Below are positions 7,141 through 9,296 of a stretch of 9,296 nt of DNA, in pieces. The notes below the pieces were generated by a model. The model was given only the letters and a program-made list of their open reading frames with translations. It was not told where the DNA came from and ran no database searches. The stretch is from Bacteroidota bacterium (GTDB lineage: Bacteria; Bacteroidota; Rhodothermia; Balneolales; HLUCCA01). Where the stretch lies: contig DLXM01000330.1 of assembly GCA_003448835.1 (NCBI GenBank), positions 1 through 9,296 of the forward strand, in the 5' to 3' direction. Each line of letters begins with the position of its first letter. The first letter of the stretch is position 1. Position numbers and translations under genes: made by a program.

Positions 7141-8784
7141 CTACTCAAGAATCAATTCTGATGTCATTCTACTTCGGATTGGAAAATTTCTGTCGATATA
7201 CATAAAACTTGGACTTTGAAATGGATCAACTTGCCCAAAATCCCATTGTCCACTCAAATCAGGATCATAAAAGATGGATAAGTGATACGATCCTTTTGGA
7301 ATTTGTTTAAGCAAAATCTCGTTTTGAAACGCTTGATTAATGATTAGTTGATTTCTTCTATTATATAAACGAACTGTTAAAGGAAGGTCGGTTAAAGTGG
7401 AATCTGATATAAGAATCTGGAATTCTCCTAAATCGAGATCATTAATTATGGTTGGGCGTAAATCTCTGAATGCAGCAATTGAAGGGTCCCAGGTTTTTAT
7501 TTCATAAGCATCTGCTTGAATCCATTCATTATTTGGATGAATCAATAGGATATTATTTGATAAACTGACATTGAATTGTCCCTTTGCTTCACTCCTGTTG
7601 ACGTAAATTTTTAAGGAATCGATTACATTTGGGTCAGTTATGATTTTGTTATATCGAATACTTAAGGTGTCATCCGGTAAAAGGTCAGCAGTATTAATTG
7701 CTCCAACATAACGAAATGTGGTGGTATCTGCTGCAGATGAGCCATCGAATAAAGTATTGCTTAATCGTAGACGATTATTCAGGTTATCAGAAATATTACT
7801 GGAAATGACCTGATACGTAGCATCATCATTCAGAGGATTCATAGAATGAAAATAGGAAACAAAATCCTCGCGGGGATCATTATAAAGATGTATGGCAGTA
7901 AATGGAATACTATCTGACGATACAAAATCAATAGAATTTTCAGGATCGTATTTAATTGCTTTGCTAAAACGTATTCTCAACCTGGAATCATCCAATAATC
8001 CAATACCCTGAATGGTAGGACTCAAAGTATCGCGTTTGGCATAATTAAAAATCTGCACTTCATTTGTATCAATTTCATTTATGTTGAATGATGCGTTCTC
8101 AAATGGCTGCGCAAATTCACGATCACGATCCCAGATTCGATTCCGATTGATATCGTGGACCAATATTGCCCGATATTCACCTTCTGACAGATAATTAAAT
8201 CTAACGACTCCCGATGTATCTGCTCCCCCTGTGTAAAATGCTGGTAATGTCAAATCAACTGGTTCACGATATAGGAATATTCTTGGTTCAGTAACCAGAA
8301 TGCCGGGCTGTGAAGGAAGAATTCTAAATGTCACTTTCTGGCTGTCGATGATATCTCCTGTTGAGATTGCCAAATTGATGGGAGTACTCAAGCGATTTGA
8401 TCTGGTATCACGTAATTCATTTCCGATTGAGAAAATCAGAGTTGTTGAATCTGGTAATGACTCATTAAACTTGATTATAGCTGTTTTGCGCCTCCATTTA
8501 ATATCAAAATCCAGATCAATATCCGGTTCTACATTAAATGCATTTCTGAAGGAATTTCGATCCACAAAATCATCAAATGTGAATCTGATTTCATCACCAG
8601 TAAAATTTGTAGTCGCATTTATAGGGTTAGTTGTTACCAAAATAGGACCACTTCTATCCAATTCACCTCCAGTTGGAGCAACAGGAGTAGCACAAGATGA
8701 AATAAGTATCAACAAAGTTAAATAAATTAAACTTAAAGTGGGTTTGGATAACTTTAAAACGGGTGATTGATTTTTTGAGACCAT
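7141..8784 (-). CDS. Ig-like domain lipoprotein (Bacteroidota envelope family)
   Basis: This 547-residue protein is exported and lipidated: a hydrophobic stretch (residues 17-28) ends in the lipobox ISSC with Cys31. The mature start CATPVAPTGGELDRSGPILVTTNP, seen here in two pieces around residue 40, resembles the Bacteroidota lipoproteins that begin with a SbsA-type Ig-like (Big_5) domain. That domain spans about 45-142, with NFTGDEIRFTFDDFV and the TAIIKFNESLPDSTTLIFSI strands typical of it. Further beta-rich segments follow, including a second Big_5-like unit from about 255 (SPTIQGIGLLDDSRLRIRFS). A G-x-Y...D...WD motif occurs twice (202-209 with upstream Tyr204; 499-515). No enzyme signature is visible. 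No S/D/E-rich surface-export signal follows the Cys, so it probably faces the periplasm. It starts four bases after the preceding gene, so the two are co-transcribed. A structural or scaffold role is a guess. Confidence 0.8.
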   Translation of the reverse strand: MVSKNQSPVLKLSKPTLSLIYLTLLILISSCATPVAPTGGELDRSGPILVTTNPINATTNFTGDEIRFTFDDFVDRNSFRNAFNVEPDIDLDFDIKWRRKTAIIKFNESLPDSTTLIFSIGNELRDTRSNRLSTPINLAISTGDIIDSQKVTFRILPSQPGILVTEPRIFLYREPVDLTLPAFYTGGADTSGVVRFNYLSEGEYRAILVHDINRNRIWDRDREFAQPFENASFNINEIDTNEVQIFNYAKRDTLSPTIQGIGLLDDSRLRIRFSKAIKYDPENSIDFVSSDSIPFTAIHLYNDPREDFVSYFHSMNPLNDDATYQVISSNISDNLNNRLRLSNTLFDGSSAADTTTFRYVGAINTADLLPDDTLSIRYNKIITDPNVIDSLKIYVNRSEAKGQFNVSLSNNILLIHPNNEWIQADAYEIKTWDPSIAAFRDLRPTIINDLDLGEFQILISDSTLTDLPLTVRLYNRRNQLIINQAFQNEILLKQIPKGSYHLSIFYDPDLSGQWDFGQVDPFQSPSFMYIDRNFPIRSRMTSELILE

Positions 8785-8788
8785 AGTT

Positions 8789-9296
8789 CTAGTTACTTCG
8801 GATATTATAAAGTAAATAGGCTGTCGTCACTACGGCAGAACTGATAAGCACAGGTTCTACAAGTTTCAGGAATCGAAGTCCCTTTCTTCGATTTTCGATT
8901 TTATTGAATTCTGTGGGTTTCCAGTCAGTTGTCAAATATGAAATCCTATCCTTTGGGACACTATCTGCGTGTTCCACATCGACAATGGTCGACCAGATAA
9001 TCACTCCGTCAACGGATACGATATTTACACCAATTGTACCATTGATCATCCGATTATACTCATTTTTTGAAGTCCTGAGAAGTTCATTATGCAAGTTAAA
9101 AACGAAGCTAATATTCTTTGTATTTGAGTAAGATGAAGTAACAACTGGACCCGTCTCAAATAGCACTCTCTGAAATGCTTGTAAAGACTGATCTGTGGCA
9201 TCCGGTAATCGAATGGCAACGGTATCATTTTTAATCGATGAAGGTAACTCACGTTGCAAATGCTCAGAAATGGCCTTTAAAATGACATCCTGGTTG
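8789..9296 (-). CDS. Unknown protein with C-terminal membrane segment, 5' part outside the window
   Basis: The frame stays open to the right edge, so 168 C-terminal residues are visible and the true start is off the window. The TTG at 9259-9257 is an internal Leu codon (context SEHLQRELPSSIKND), not a start. I do not recognise the family. Residues before the end form a mixed alpha/beta region (VAIRLPDATDQSLQAFQRVLFETG, then strands NISFVFNL, GTIGVNIVSVDGVIIWSTIVDVEH). After a basic stretch (ENRRKGLRF) comes a hydrophobic helix, LVEPVLISSAVVTTAYLLYNI, only three residues from the end, so the protein is probably anchored by its C-terminus. The stop codon is TAG. It lies four bases upstream of the Ig-like lipoprotein gene and shares its transcript, suggesting a joint envelope function that cannot be named. 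Confidence 0.7.
   Translation of the reverse strand, partial: NQDVILKAISEHLQRELPSSIKNDTVAIRLPDATDQSLQAFQRVLFETGPVVTSSYSNTKNISFVFNLHNELLRTSKNEYNRMINGTIGVNIVSVDGVIIWSTIVDVEHADSVPKDRISYLTTDWKPTEFNKIENRRKGLRFLKLVEPVLISSAVVTTAYLLYNIRSN

Noticed and set aside
8300..8725. 141-codon frame on the plus strand
   Set aside because: It lies wholly antisense to the Ig-like lipoprotein gene, has no family-like pattern, and the opposite frame has a clear signal peptide and domain.
9257..9259. TTG as the start of the last gene
   Set aside because: The open frame continues to the right edge with normal protein-like sequence; the codon reads as an internal Leu.
1..9296. CRISPR array, tRNA, insertion sequence or phage genes
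   Set aside because: No regularly spaced direct repeats, no tRNA-like cloverleaf, and no transposase or integrase frames were found.

Overview
This is an AT-rich window that most likely comes from a Bacteroidota-type bacterium, perhaps of the Balneolota/Rhodothermota branch. The lineage call is an inference. It rests on fused isobutyryl-CoA mutase (IcmF) sequence features that I associate with that superphylum, on lipoproteins with Bacteroidota-style Ig-like architecture, and on the absence of a Shine-Dalgarno sequence before all five visible start codons. There are seven protein-coding genes. Two are cut by the window edges. No RNA genes, insertion sequences, CRISPR arrays or phage genes are visible, and no stretch over 300 bases lacks a gene.

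Left part (1-3580), cell envelope. The 3' end of a type-1 periplasmic binding-protein-like gene runs rightward to 749. It meets a leftward two-gene unit head-on, with overlapping stop codons. That unit is an unrecognised small membrane-anchored protein (2333-1848) followed four bases later by mltG, the endolytic murein transglycosylase (1843-746). Across an 89-bp divergent spacer lies a rightward lipoprotein with SH3b and NlpC/P60 domains (2423-3538), probably a YkfC-like peptidoglycan endopeptidase. The spacer holds an imperfect inverted repeat whose arms can be read as two face-to-face promoters using the same DNA, so the glycan-strand cutter and the stem-peptide cutter may be transcriptionally linked. 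A perfect 13-bp stem-loop at 3545-3579 ends this block.

Right part (3589-9296), all leftward. A partial gene for a C-terminally membrane-anchored protein of unknown function is followed four bases later by a 547-residue Ig-like-fold lipoprotein. After a 90-bp spacer comes icmF (1153 residues): cobalamin domain, MeaI-type GTPase chaperone domain and mutase domain in one chain. Its active-site pair (Phe and Gln) indicates isobutyryl-CoA/n-butyryl-CoA interconversion rather than methylmalonyl-CoA. Its promoter region has a perfect 8-bp inverted repeat centred on the predicted -10 box, a typical repressor-site layout. The GTPase base-recognition motif reads NKFE where NKxD is expected, and the mutase domain carries an insert of about 57 residues.

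No wholly new multi-gene system is evident. The items most worth a second look are the symmetric divergent promoter region, the icmF operator-like repeat, the NKxE substitution, and the unknown protein tied to mltG.
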